Positions 10,809-21,006 of a stretch of DNA of 64,000 nt are shown in pieces. The notes under the pieces are model-generated. The model was not told the DNA's origin. It searched no databases and saw nothing but the letters and a program-made list of their open reading frames with translations. Position 1 is the first letter of the stretch, and each line of letters begins with the position of its first letter. The position numbers and the translations under genes are program-made. The DNA comes from Ilex aquifolium (lineage: Eukaryota; Streptophyta; Magnoliopsida; Aquifoliales; Aquifoliaceae), in NCBI GenBank assembly GCA_951799425.1, contig OX637405.1, forward strand, positions 26,329,635-26,393,634, given 5' to 3'.

Positions 10809-11029
10809 AATCTTCATGGGTGTAAGGGTTTGTGGTGACTCAAAGGGTTCTCACCGTTAATTGCTAAATTCAAGTGAGAAGAGATAATTGAGGTAAAATT
10901 AAATTTGAATTTGTAATCGATTGTGCTAAAATCGAAAAACCTCTTCACCCCTCTAAGTAGGGTCGTGCGCTCCACGTGTATAATCGTGAGAGAAGATCCA
11001 CTTCTTTTCTCTCCCCTCCCGGAACAACA
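10809..11029 (+). repeat. Copia-type LTR, right part
   Basis: Continuation of the LTR at 1-202 after the gypsy insertion. Its reverse complement matches 17,865-18,100, including the TTGTTGTTCCGGGAGG end, GTGGATCTTC and ACACGTGGAG. It ends in ACAACA at 11,029. No primer site follows, so this is a 3' LTR or a solo LTR. Confidence 0.65.
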
Positions 11030-11414
11030 AGGCATGTCATCACGCTCAAGGGGTACAAATCCTCGGGTTTGGGGCTTGTAAGTGCGCATGTTTTTACTCG
11101 AGTTTTGCCACTTTGACCCTTCATTTTTTTTTTATCAAATGGAAACACTGTAAATTAGTCACTTTATTTCAACATTAGGGTAGATCTTTGCATTCAACCA
11201 GCATTGGGAAGGCTCAATTTTTAGTTCCAATGTTCTCTCAAAGAAATTTTGCCTCAATCGGCCTACACCCACTCTTCCACCACCTAGGAGGGAGTCCGCC
11301 ACTAAACAAGAGTTTAAGAAAATACCACAAGATTTTGGATTTCAAAAGGACCAATCCACCTAGAAGTCCCCTGCAAGGCATCAATCAAGGATTTAGTGAA
11401 GGTTTTGTTAGGTT
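11030..11414. other. Unassigned flank
   Basis: No gene or recognisable element. A 94-codon open frame at 11,188-11,472 (+) has no family features I know. I treat it as chance. Confidence 0.4.
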
Positions 11415-11650
11415 CACAACAAAAAGATTGGCGTTTGTCAAACGTCGGCAAAAGGCACAAAAAGTTAGGTAAATCTCATTAGCGGCGTTGTCCAACATAT
11501 ATCACAAACAATGGCTATACCGGTACTAGGAAAGCTCCCACCATTTAGTCAAACACGGGAAAATTTACAACAGTGTGTTATCCGACAGAAGATAAATGCC
11601 GACACTATTGTCAAACTCTGATAAATGGAAAACATATTACTGCATTTGAT
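11415..11650. mobile_element. Possible degenerate CACTA terminus
   Basis: CACAACAAAAAGATTGGCG resembles a CACTACAA terminus. It is followed by short inverted words around GTTTGTCAAACGTCGG and ATGCCGACACTATTGTC, which resemble CACTA subterminal repeats. No second terminus was found. Confidence 0.3.
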
Positions 11651-12589
11651 TAAACGCTGAGAAATGTATTTTTTTCTTTTTTGTCAGGATTTGTGTCAAT
11701 TCAATGAAAACCTATATAATTCATCGTGCAATTAATCCATTCAACATATACAATTTAAATATCAAATCCACAATAACTACCAAAATATATAATGTGTACC
11801 CAAAATCTATTAAACATGCATTTAAAAGAAAATTATACCTTGCTAAATTATACATAACAAATGCTGGTGTATCATAGAAAATGGAGCCTCTTTATTTACG
11901 ACATATTCATATCAAGAACTCCAGTTTATTAGTGCTAATTCAGGGGGTCTTTAATATGGTCAGAGTTGGGACTAACAAATACATCATAAGTGCTAGTATA
12001 AGTACCCATTTGGTTTTTGTAACATTCAGGAGATGACTTTGTATGACTTTGTTGCCCAGTTGCCCCTTTAATAGCCTATCTTTCAACTAATTAATTACAC
12101 AACATTATAAATTTGGTTCTTGTTTGATACATCGTCTTTTTCTTGCATATCTGTTTTTCTCCTGCTGCAATAGGCAATACTCAGAATGCAAAAGATAATG
12201 AGCAGATGCTAGCTCAAGATTGTATTAGTCCTAGAAAGACAGATTTCCTTCTTCTACTATTCATGTGTCATCAGAATAAATTAATGGGGTTGTTCATGTT
12301 ACGCTAGTGGATGGTCCTATGACTACTCTAGTGGATGATTTTAGGCCATATTTGGAATTAATTTAGGACATATCCTATTTCTTCTTGACATTGTCTTTAG
12401 AAGCTGTGATTGATTGTCTGCATAAATTCTTTTCTTAGCCATTTAAATTACCAAGGCAAGCATAATGTTTGTTTATCTTACATTAGTTATCTTAGGATTG
12501 ATATCAAACAAATGAAAGAGGGGATGATGGTGTTTTATGGGTGATTAACCATGAGAAAATCATAGATATCATATTTATATATTGGTTAA
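11651..12589. other. AT-rich intergenic DNA
   Basis: I see no genes, RNAs or clear repeats. The composition is typical of decayed non-coding plant DNA. Confidence 0.5.
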
Positions 12590-13760
12590 TTGCATAATTT
12601 TTAATTTAAATGTGCTTGATTGATAGATTTTTGAGTTTGATGTCTATTTTGTAGTGTTTGCTTGATTTATAGTCAATTGAACCAAAAGAGCAAAATTTGG
12701 AAGCAGCATGCGAAAAGGGATTGAATTAATAGCAAGAAGAATGAAGAAAATGTCTTGGACAACAACTTTGATGTGTCAGGAGGCAGGTTAGGTCCGTCCA
12801 GATGAGTGCAAGACGCAGGAAATTGAAGAAAATATGAAAAAATGAAGATTTGGCAAAAAGATCTTTGCGTTCGAACATAAGAAATGCGCGTCCGGAGTGA
12901 CAATTGGACCAGTAACTTTCATGCGTCCACGTTTGGACGCGGCCTTTTCTCAGTAGTCCATAGATTTCTTAATTGTACCTTAACCTAGCTTACGGTTCCA
13001 ACTTTTAGTCTCTCTTTTCTTCTTTTCGTTATTGCTTTTGATGTCTATAGAGTGCTAAATCCCCAAACTAAAGCTAGGGGTGAATATTTTAATAAATCAC
13101 GACATTTATTTTTTATTTGTTATTGTTCTTCAATGCATAATATTTTTCTTGGTTGATTCTTTTGTTTTTTGCAAAAATACTTTCTCTATAAAAACTCGTG
13201 ATTCATTTTACCACGTACAGTGAATGTTTTAAATTTCCTACCAATCAAATAACTGATTTTGTATGATTGGATCTATTAATTAAAATTACTATGAATAATA
13301 TTTAATTTTTATTTGTGATAAAAAGAGGTGTTCATTGTTGGGACGCTTGATTCATTGTCGACTCCGGATCCAGTAAATAACTGTGATATATAATTAAACA
13401 CTATTTTTTATTCAAGAAATTTGTCAATTATAATTTTGCAATTTTTATTATAATATAATCACTATTATATCTTCCGATTAAGATCACACTTCAACTGGTT
13501 CTTAATTCAGTTCAAAAACTGGATCAGGAACATATATTGTGTATAGTTGAAAGAGGACCCTTGATACTTTAGTATCTTTGAAATATTTTTTTAAATTAAA
13601 ATTCAATATTTGCTTCAAAACCAGTTCACTCGAATTTCTCCAAAGCAAATTTATTTTTAATTTCTCTGTATTCAAATTTTTTACTAATTCCCTATGGTAC
13701 GACCTCGGACTCTCAACTATTTATTACTTCGCAAAACTTGCACTTGTGTGAACAATCGTA
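12590..13760 (+). repeat. Athila/Tat-like LTR remnant
   Basis: A plus-oriented non-coding block whose end contains TATGGTACGACCTCGGACTC and then TTATTACTTCGC. This combination is common at the 3' end of Athila-group LTRs. A CpG-rich patch (GCGTTCGAAC, GCGTCCACGTTTGGACGCGG) lies at 12,868-12,945. There is no primer site or coding sequence beside it, so it is a solo or fragmentary LTR. Boundaries are approximate. Confidence 0.45.
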
Positions 13761-14755
13761 AAGTTATAGCAACAGGAAAAGAAAATAAAGAGATGAATTT
13801 GTATAATTCTTGCTTTTATATATATTATGGGAAAAAAAAATTATAGCAAAGCAAAAGTTATTAAGAAAAGAAAATTGTGCAAGTGCTTATACATGTGTTA
13901 TTTAATGATGATGTGTGACTGAAGATTGAAGAAATACGGCTGATGGAAGGAATAAGGTTAGGAATAAGTGATGCTGTCTCGGGATAATTGTTTGAATTAC
14001 TTTGATTCCCGTTGTTTCTTAAACCTTTATCCCAAAGCCACATTATAGCCATTGCAAATACCTATTTGATCTCAAGGGAGATGACAAGTAGTGTTTTGAC
14101 TAGAGATCTAATAAGAGGTGGGATTATGTGGTGATACTTTAGTTCTGCTAAATATTCCTTTCATGAGACTATGCTAATATGGATTGTTAGTAATGACAAT
14201 GTTTCTTTATTGTGCATGTGAATTTCGTTTGTTTTTTGAATATCAATATTCATTTCACATATACTATTTGTGTGCAGTCACTATAGTGGAGTGTTTCTTT
14301 GCTGAGTGTAATCTTTGTTAGATTGAAATTGAAGATTTACTGTGATAGATTTTTTAGAAGATGCGAGGGGTTTGGGGCTTTATTACACAGCTATATAATT
14401 CACACGAGCTGAGTGAATTTGGGATGAGACTTTTTGCAATTGTATAGAAGTTTTATTCTACTATTATGTTTCATGTGATGAGTATGAGTTTAAAGTTCAA
14501 CGTTCTTTATGCTTTTCAATTGATGAGCATGTTAAGAATTTTCCGGCGTTTTGCCAAGGATAAAAGAAGTTTGCGGGTAATGTCATTGAAAATCTTTATG
14601 AGACTATAACTCGCCCACTAGGGGTTTAAAGGCTTGTTGAATATGCTAAATGTAATAACGAGTCCTATGAAAGTGGCTAAGTAGTTTTATAGAGTTTTTA
14701 TTTTGTTTTAGTATATTCATTGTTTTTTTAGTATTGTTAGGGACTAGCAATATGT
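13761..14755. other. AT-rich intergenic DNA
   Basis: No supported gene. Open frames here are short and featureless. Confidence 0.5.
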
Positions 14756-15625
14756 AGGTTCAGAGGTATGATTAGTCATCAAAAGTGTTGTAACGATCAT
14801 ATGCAGGAACTAATTAACTATAATCCATCAAACCATGAGAGCATACTAAAAATACCATAAAATAAATCAAACATAAATAAATCCTTAAGGTTATATGCAA
14901 AGCCAAAGTAATTTTCTTTCTACCAAATAAGAAGAGGCATATTCATAAACATTGTTCAATCAACAAATTTCAGAAATTATAAACTAAGAGTCATCGTCTA
15001 AGCTTCCATCCAGCTCCACATCATGATCCTCCTTGACATTCCAATCTATTTGCTCAGCTAGCTCTATGTTGTCATTGACACCAAAATCTAAAAAAATGCT
15101 ATGGTAGGGTGAGCAATAAAGCCCAATAGGAAAACCCTTTCAAACCCGGTTTAGAAATCATGAAAACAGGTGAGTCTCAGTTTGTAAAATAACATATATA
15201 ATTTTGAAATAAAACAATGAAATTTAACAACGATCTCAAATTTATGATATAAAATAGTAACATTCATAGTAGAATAGAACCATTCAAAAACCATATCTCA
15301 AAACATAAAATCTCATGCATGCAAGTTGACTAGCATGAATCCACATATCGAGAATATCTTAGCTAACACACACACATAATTCTCCAACCAATCCTCGCAA
15401 GGATATACCATTTTAGAAATGGCATATACTGACGCATTGACAATGACGAATCCTTCCCAAGAATAGAATATTAGCCCCCAACCTTGATCTCTGTGAGCGA
15501 ATAGTGCGAATTCTTGAACCTCACAATGAACCAAGCAATTCCACTCTAAGTGATAGGTAACATTTAAACCGTTTAAGGTAAGAAACGCATCTATACACTC
15601 TCCAATATCCAATCGAATTTAACTC
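14756..15625 (-). repeat. Diverged chromovirus LTR fragment
   Basis: The reverse complement aligns with part of the LTR at 45,180-45,930. Shared tracts include AGTGT/GGGTAGATGCGTTTCTTA, ATTCGCTCAC, ATCCTTGCGAGGATTGG and GATATTCTCGAT. The later segment with GGTTTTCCTATTGGGC...GCTCACC also matches. It is a solo or truncated LTR of a family related to the element at 44,103-57,422. The apparent minus-strand ORF at 15,313-15,612 is LTR sequence, not a gene. Confidence 0.6.
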
Positions 15626-15851
15626 ATGTTCATCACACCTACCCACATAAGAGATACTTTCATACTTTTTCATAAAGTCTACCTATAATCACAAATCATG
15701 GTTCCACAAATGTTCAAATAGAGTAGTTTCAAGAAAACATGAAAAAGAACTCCAAGAAACATCTTCTAATTGATCATAATTAAGAACTATGATTTTTAGA
15801 TCAAGAACAGATAAATCTTGAAATCAAATCATGTATTTTGTTCAAGAAATG

Positions 15852-17330
15852 TGATGAGACCATAATATTGCATATTATAAGCCTTATAATCATTTATCTT
15901 AGTCATGCTAATCACTTAATTCATTTGTTTTAGTTGAGATTTGTATTTTATAGTAAATTTGTCTGTTTACAGTTGAATTGGTGTAAGAACGTGAAATTGC
16001 ACGTATTTCAATGTCATAGAGGACTTGGAGGATAAGCTAAGAGGTCTAGGAGTGAAGTCAAGGACTCGGCAAGCAAAATTAAGGAAAAGACTTTTTCTAC
16101 TGGTAGGTCTTCTACCGATACAACAAAGGCCAGAAGTTGGTTCTACCTATAGGAGTTCAATCCTACTGGTAGGTTCACAATAGAAAGTTGTCCTATCGGT
16201 AGGTTAGTACTTTCTATCGGTAGGTTGAAGACAAAGAAATGTTCTACCAGTAGCAGACCAAGGCAACCAGTACAAAAACTTCAGTGAACAGTCCTATCGA
16301 TAGGTCATTTTCTACTTTACTGATAGGTTCCTATAAATTTGGTAATCGAGACTCCTAAAGAGGGCAATCTACTGAATATTTCAAGAGCCATGATTGGTGG
16401 AAAGAAATGAGGATTTTTAGCATAAGACCTCCTATAAATATCCAAATCTAGCAAGAGAGAGGTAGCCTCAATTCCATCATTAAATTCACTATCTTCCCTT
16501 TTCTCTTTTCTAGGTTTTTAGATTCTCTTCTTTTTCAAGCTTTCTCCATTGTTTTATTTTACAAGATTTTGTTTAATTCAAGTATTAAATTCCTCCAAAG
16601 CAATTACTTTTGGTTTCTTTTTTGCAAACGATTTACATTCATTGCGATTTCAATACAAGGTACTTACTTTTCTTGCAATTTCAATTCTTGTTTTCTTGCT
16701 TGAATTTACATTGATGATTTATTTAACTGCTTTCAGTTTCAATTCAATCATGAGTGAGTAGTTATTTACTGGTTTGATCGGATGAAGTAGTCTCATCAGT
16801 GAATTGAGAATTTTGACTCAAAACTAGGGCTTGTCTACTATCAAGTTATTTGGGTTAATTCGAAGATACTATAGAATTGTATACCTTCTTGCTTACCCGT
16901 TGACAACTAAAACTTGGCACCGGTAATTTTTGTAATCACTGCAATCGTAGTAAATTCTGTTTAATCAATTCAATTGTCTCGAATAAATATTTGTTATTTA
17001 TTAATTAGGTGTTAAACGAATAACTACCTCTTGAGTGCGTTTGATCACAACCTCGAATGAGTTATAGAGTTTGAGTCAAAATACCTATCACAGTGAGGTG
17101 ATTTCTACCGATCAACTGGTTCTTTCCTTTCATTGTTATTTTCTTAAAGTGATCAATTTCTCAAACCAACTCTCATAATTTAAGGTTTTCTTTTTCTTTT
17201 AACAATCACTTCTTGAACAATTTGTTTTCCTTGTAGAGACGAATTCAGTAATTGACCGAGTTACAAAAATGATGCCCCTTCCTATGCTTGGGAATTCCTC
17301 TATAATTTAATCAACTCTAAGAAGCAAGCA
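15852..17330 (+). repeat. 5' LTR of an Athila/Tat-like element
   Basis: The block ends in AAGCAAGCA and is followed at once by a TGGCGCC-type primer site. A likely start is TGATGAGACC at 15,852. It contains a cluster of CTATCGGTAGG-like palindromes at 16,090-16,330. The left boundary is inferred from the TG only. No partner LTR is present. Confidence 0.6.
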
Positions 17331-17333
17331 TTT

Positions 17334-17352
17334 TTGGCGCCGTTGTCTGGAA
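17334..17352 (+). other. Primer binding site (TGGCGCC type)
   Basis: TTGGCGCCGTTGTCTGGAA lies four bases after the LTR end. It matches the TGGCGCCGTTG start of the sites used by Athila/Tat elements, commonly assigned to tRNA-Asp. Confidence 0.75.
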
Positions 17353-17645
17353 AAACGGTTTTTGATTTAAGGGTGAATCAGATGTTGCCAAGGTAAGCCT
17401 TGTGATTCTCATCACGTGCTCAGGTGCGTTCTTCATAGTATTTTGCCTTTAATTTGTTTATTTCTTTTTAGTTTATGTGCATTGTCTTTTTTTTTTTCTT
17501 TTGTATTTGGGTAAGAGTCGCACTTCATAATAGACTTGTAAGACTTGAAACCACACACACTGTTGAGGTGGACGAAATTAACAATGAGAATCCACAGAAT
17601 GTGGGGAACCAAGGACACAACTTTCCCCTAGCTCCCCCCGAACCT
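17353..17645 (+). pseudogene. Leader and gag N-terminal remnant of the Athila/Tat-like element
   Basis: An open frame in the leader runs through VEVDEINNENPQNVGNQG and stops matching at about 17,645, where minus-strand copia sequence begins. It looks like the start of a gag gene, but too little remains to classify it further. Confidence 0.4.
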
Positions 17646-17749
17646 ATGGATTTTAAAAATGCTCTCATGCGAGCCTTCCAATATGCAAAGTTCGATCCAT
17701 CGAAGAGTGGTGGTCGTCTAATTGAACCACCTCCCTTTTGAGAATTCAT
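17646..17749 (-). pseudogene. Copia gag N-terminal fragment
   Basis: Minus-strand MNSQKGGGSIRRPPLFDG followed by SNFAYWKARMRAFLKSI is a clear Ty1/copia gag start, the domain found in many UBN2/DUF4219-type gag proteins. Homology stops after FLKSI, at the junction with the Athila/Tat-like remnant. Confidence 0.75.
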
Positions 17750-17844
17750 TCAAAACTAACTAGTAGTAATGATAGATTTCTCAAAAGCTAGGCAAGTAAG
17801 CAAATAAATAAGATATGCCTATTTACTGTCTTATGCTCTCAGGG

Positions 17845-17863
17845 CAACCACACTCTAATACAA
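17845..17863 (-). other. Degenerate copia primer binding site
   Basis: Minus-strand TTGTATTAGAGTGTGGTTG follows the LTR end. It is a mutated form of the TGGTATCAGAGC site that pairs with initiator tRNA-Met. The gag start lies about 100 bp downstream. Confidence 0.6.
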
Positions 17864-17864
17864 T

Positions 17865-19450
17865 TGTTGTTCCGGGAGGAGGAACCTGATGTGGATCTTC
17901 CCTCATGATTACACACGTGGAGACCAAGACACTTAACTTAGAGGGGGGTGAATAGCTTTTGCAATTTTAGCCCAAATCAATTACAAATTAAAAAATATGT
18001 CTACATCAATTACTTTTTCTCAATCGAATGCGAAAATTAACGATAAGAACCCCTTTCAAACACCACCAACCCTTTGAACCATGATGATTGATTTTAATTA
18101 ATTTACAATTAATTCACTCAAATCAATCTCATGGCAATCCCAACAAACCCACAAACCCAATTGCACAAGTATGGATGATATGTAATTTAATAATCACAAC
18201 ATCAAACACATAGTGCACGTGTCTACTCACAATTGCAAGTGTATACAATAAACAATAAGAGACACAAGCAATTTGGTGACGCGGAAAGCCCTCCTTGGGA
18301 AAAACCGCGGGAAAACACTTAGGGTTCACCAAAGCTTAATCTACTACGCATCAAGTCAACATACAAGTACTCGAGTCTTATACTTCAACCAATACTCATG
18401 GCTAGATGCTTCTTTCCTTGCTATGTTTCTCCATCGAAACTCTTTCTTCGATGTTTGGTGTAGCTTTACTTGGACCTCTCTGCCGCATGGTTTATCTAGG
18501 CCTCAAGCGATTATGAGTACGGTAATAATCCTCGGTATACACACACCAATGATTTTGTTCACCAACAAGTTCTCCTGCTCCATATTGTGAGGATGGAAAG
18601 AATCACTACCGCCTTTGGATTCTTCGGGATCTAAGTTGTGCTAGAAGCTCTCAAGGTTAAAAGATAGATTTCTTCTTCAAAAATCTCTCTAAATGCTCTC
18701 TTAAGGCTTGACCTAGATGTGGGAAAGACACTCCTATTTATATGTCCGGAATAAAGGTAGTCTTAGTGAATAAAAAAACTCAGATTCGCGAACGACCGCT
18801 CGATCGGTGGGAGGGCGATCATAGGGCGGTTGTCGCTGGAATGAAAACTGTGTTTCAAACACGACTAAAGCAAGCACCACTCGAGCGACCATGGAGACCG
18901 CTCGAGCGAGCTTATAGAGCGAGCCCTATGCTGTCTTCTGTGGCCTTTTTCCTTTTTTTTCTTAAGTCATCAAGAAACCACTCTAGCGAAGGCTAGTAAG
19001 CATAGTGGTCCCTATAGATTTTTTAAGCCTAAAATCATGCAAAAATTTATCCTCTTGAGCACTAAAGGGTGTTGCTCAAAGAGGGTCCGATTGTGACTTA
19101 AACTATGTTTTCAAAACACAAAATTGGTTTAGAAAAAAAATTCTTTGAAAATCCCTAGGAGTCATAATTGGATAGATTCCTAGTTCATTTTTCATCCTAA
19201 GTTAAAAATAACTAAGGGGTCATCTTAGGTGTGTATGTCATTACCTTTGTCCTAAACCTGAAGGTGGATACGAAGTTTGAATGATGTAGCTTTGACGCTT
19301 GAATTCCTCCCTTCTATGTAGCTTTCGAATCTTAAATTTGATAGCATCATGACTATGGAAGTGGTTGAGATTTTATAATGGACTCCAAGAAATTAGCCTA
19401 TTATAAAACATGATCTAACATGTTTTACACAACAAAACTACATTTTAAGA
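17865..19450 (-). repeat. Copia 5' LTR (minus orientation)
   Basis: Its inner boundary, TGTTGTTCC on the plus strand, is set by the primer site and by homology to the LTR that ends at 11,029. The outer boundary is not defined; about 19,450 is an estimate. A strong minus-strand TATA box and a cluster of CTCGAGCG palindromes are inside. Short open frames at 18,273-18,590 and 18,742-18,996 are LTR sequence. Confidence 0.6.
18733..18742 (-). promoter_or_regulatory. TATA box of the copia LTR
   Basis: Minus-strand TATAAATAGG, about 870 bp before the LTR end. The CpG palindromes at 18,783-18,925 lie just upstream of it in the direction of transcription. Confidence 0.6.
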
Positions 19451-19980
19451 CAAAGGGAGAGATACAACAATAAGTACTCAGTTTTTTCGGATTGATTGTG
19501 ATTGTCAATTAATCTTTTGGTTAGCTCCAAAAAAACTATCAACTGATCTTTCAGATTTAGCCTTACACGTCATAGATTTTTTTGTGTGACTTAGGCTTTT
19601 ATATAGGATATAGAATTCTAATCTAAACTAATATGGGTTGATTGGAGACCGGTCCACATTTGTAGACTTTTAGGTCAATTAGTCCATGCGCATACTTTTT
19701 GGGGCTTAAATGACAATTAAAAGCATAAAGACTAATTTACTCTTAATGACATAAATAGCTCTATTACAAAATGAATAGTAATAGCGAGACAATAATAGTA
19801 ACAGTAACAACGAGATAGTAACAGTAACATAGGACAGTGATATTGAGAAAATAACAGTTACAAAGATAATGAATTTTTATTGTCACTGTCCAAATTTCAT
19901 AAAACTAGGTAGTAATGTGAATTTTTATTACAGAAATAAATGAAAACTAAATATACTAACAGATGTATACCTTTCCCTTC
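19451..19980. other. Intergenic DNA
   Basis: No gene seen. A run of related words (AATAGTAACAGTAACA) makes a short imperfect repeat at about 19,780-19,860. Confidence 0.5.
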
Positions 19981-19984
19981 CTTT

Positions 19985-20380
19985 ACTATCGGATTCATAT
20001 GTCGATATTTCAATTTCAGCACTCTCCTCCTGCCATATTATAAATTTAAAATTTCAAACAACAAAAGGCAATTAAATGACACTAGCAATTGTAAATACGA
20101 GAATCGAAAATTCATTAAAGATTTCAATGAGAAGAATATGTGTGTGTGTGCGCGTGTGCGTAAGAGAGAGAGAGAGAGGAGGATGAAAGCTACTTGAATT
20201 ATCACATACCTCCATCTCTATGAATTTTACTCTTTCGTTCACGAGTTTGCCTAATCCATTACTCAAGCAATAAGAAATGAGAATGTGATTGGAACAGGTT
20301 TGTGGACCGAATATTCGAAGCCTTCTGTCTCTACGAATGCCCCAACGTTGCCTAGACTTATTGACAAAAGAGATCCCCAT
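19985..20380 (-). CDS. Hypothetical two-exon gene fragment
   Basis: A minus-strand frame starts with MGISFVNKSRQRWGIRRD and runs to KFIEME, where a good donor (GAG|GTATGT) lies near 20,210. A second exon may begin after ATGGCAG near 20,035, with EESAEIEISTYESDSKGRE, ending at GTATAC near 19,970. I do not recognise the protein. No further exon was found, so it may be a truncated gene or chance. It would be divergent from CPN10, about 0.6 kb away. Confidence 0.3.
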
Positions 20381-20399
20381 ATTATACTTGATTCAAATT

Positions 20400-20895
20400 T
20401 TCAGAACTAATATATAAACTGGCCAAGTGCAAGCCAGTTGGGGTGGTTCACTAGGCCTGTTCATTGCAAGTTTGCCCTAGCACGGTCCTAGCTGTTGACC
20501 TTAACAACCTGGCATTTTATCCTGGTTTTAAGGATCAAAATTGTTATTTCAACGCATTATTTTGATCACCAAAAAATTAAAAATATTTTGAGTAAAATTC
20601 AAAAATACAATAAAAACAAATTATTAATTTGTAAATTTATTTTTAAAACAGTCCAAAAAATTGATCAAAAAAAATTGAAACATTTTAAAATACCACAAAA
20701 CACCCTCAAATGTTTGTGAAAATATGTTAAAACATATCAAAACGCATTGAAGTTTCATGATTTATTTTGATGTTCTTGAAAATGGAATCCGACCATTTTG
20801 GGATGAAATTTTGTTTCTAGACCATTAATTAACGGGCCGGGCTGGCCGACCCTTTTCCTAGAAGTGCATTTCCGTAATTTGACTGGCACAATCGG
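20400..20895. other. Intergenic region upstream of CPN10
   Basis: AT-rich, with an A-rich stretch at 20,570-20,720. It probably includes the CPN10 promoter, but I see no convincing TATA box. Confidence 0.4.
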
Positions 20896-20908
20896 TAAAC
20901 CCTTTCTT

Positions 20909-20918
20909 AAACCCTACT
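20909..20918 (+). promoter_or_regulatory. Telobox-like element near the CPN10 start
   Basis: AAACCCTACT, close to the plant telobox AAACCCTAA, lies about 90 bp before the ATG. Such motifs are common near the transcription starts of ribosomal and mitochondrial-protein genes. A functional role here is inference. Confidence 0.4.
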
Positions 20919-21006
20919 GGTATGACCAAAACGACAGAGGAGAGCCGCTCTACTCGAAAGCTCTTTGACTCTCTTTGGCTCTAGTATCTTCTTCTGCTTC
21001 AAGCAA

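Noticed and set aside
11188..11472. 94-codon plus-strand frame as a gene
   Set aside because: No recognisable domain, no splice or promoter context, and its end overlaps a CACTA-like terminus.
20965..21006. Longer N-terminus for CPN10
   Set aside because: The upstream frame has no [14 protein letters not shown] is the normal family start.
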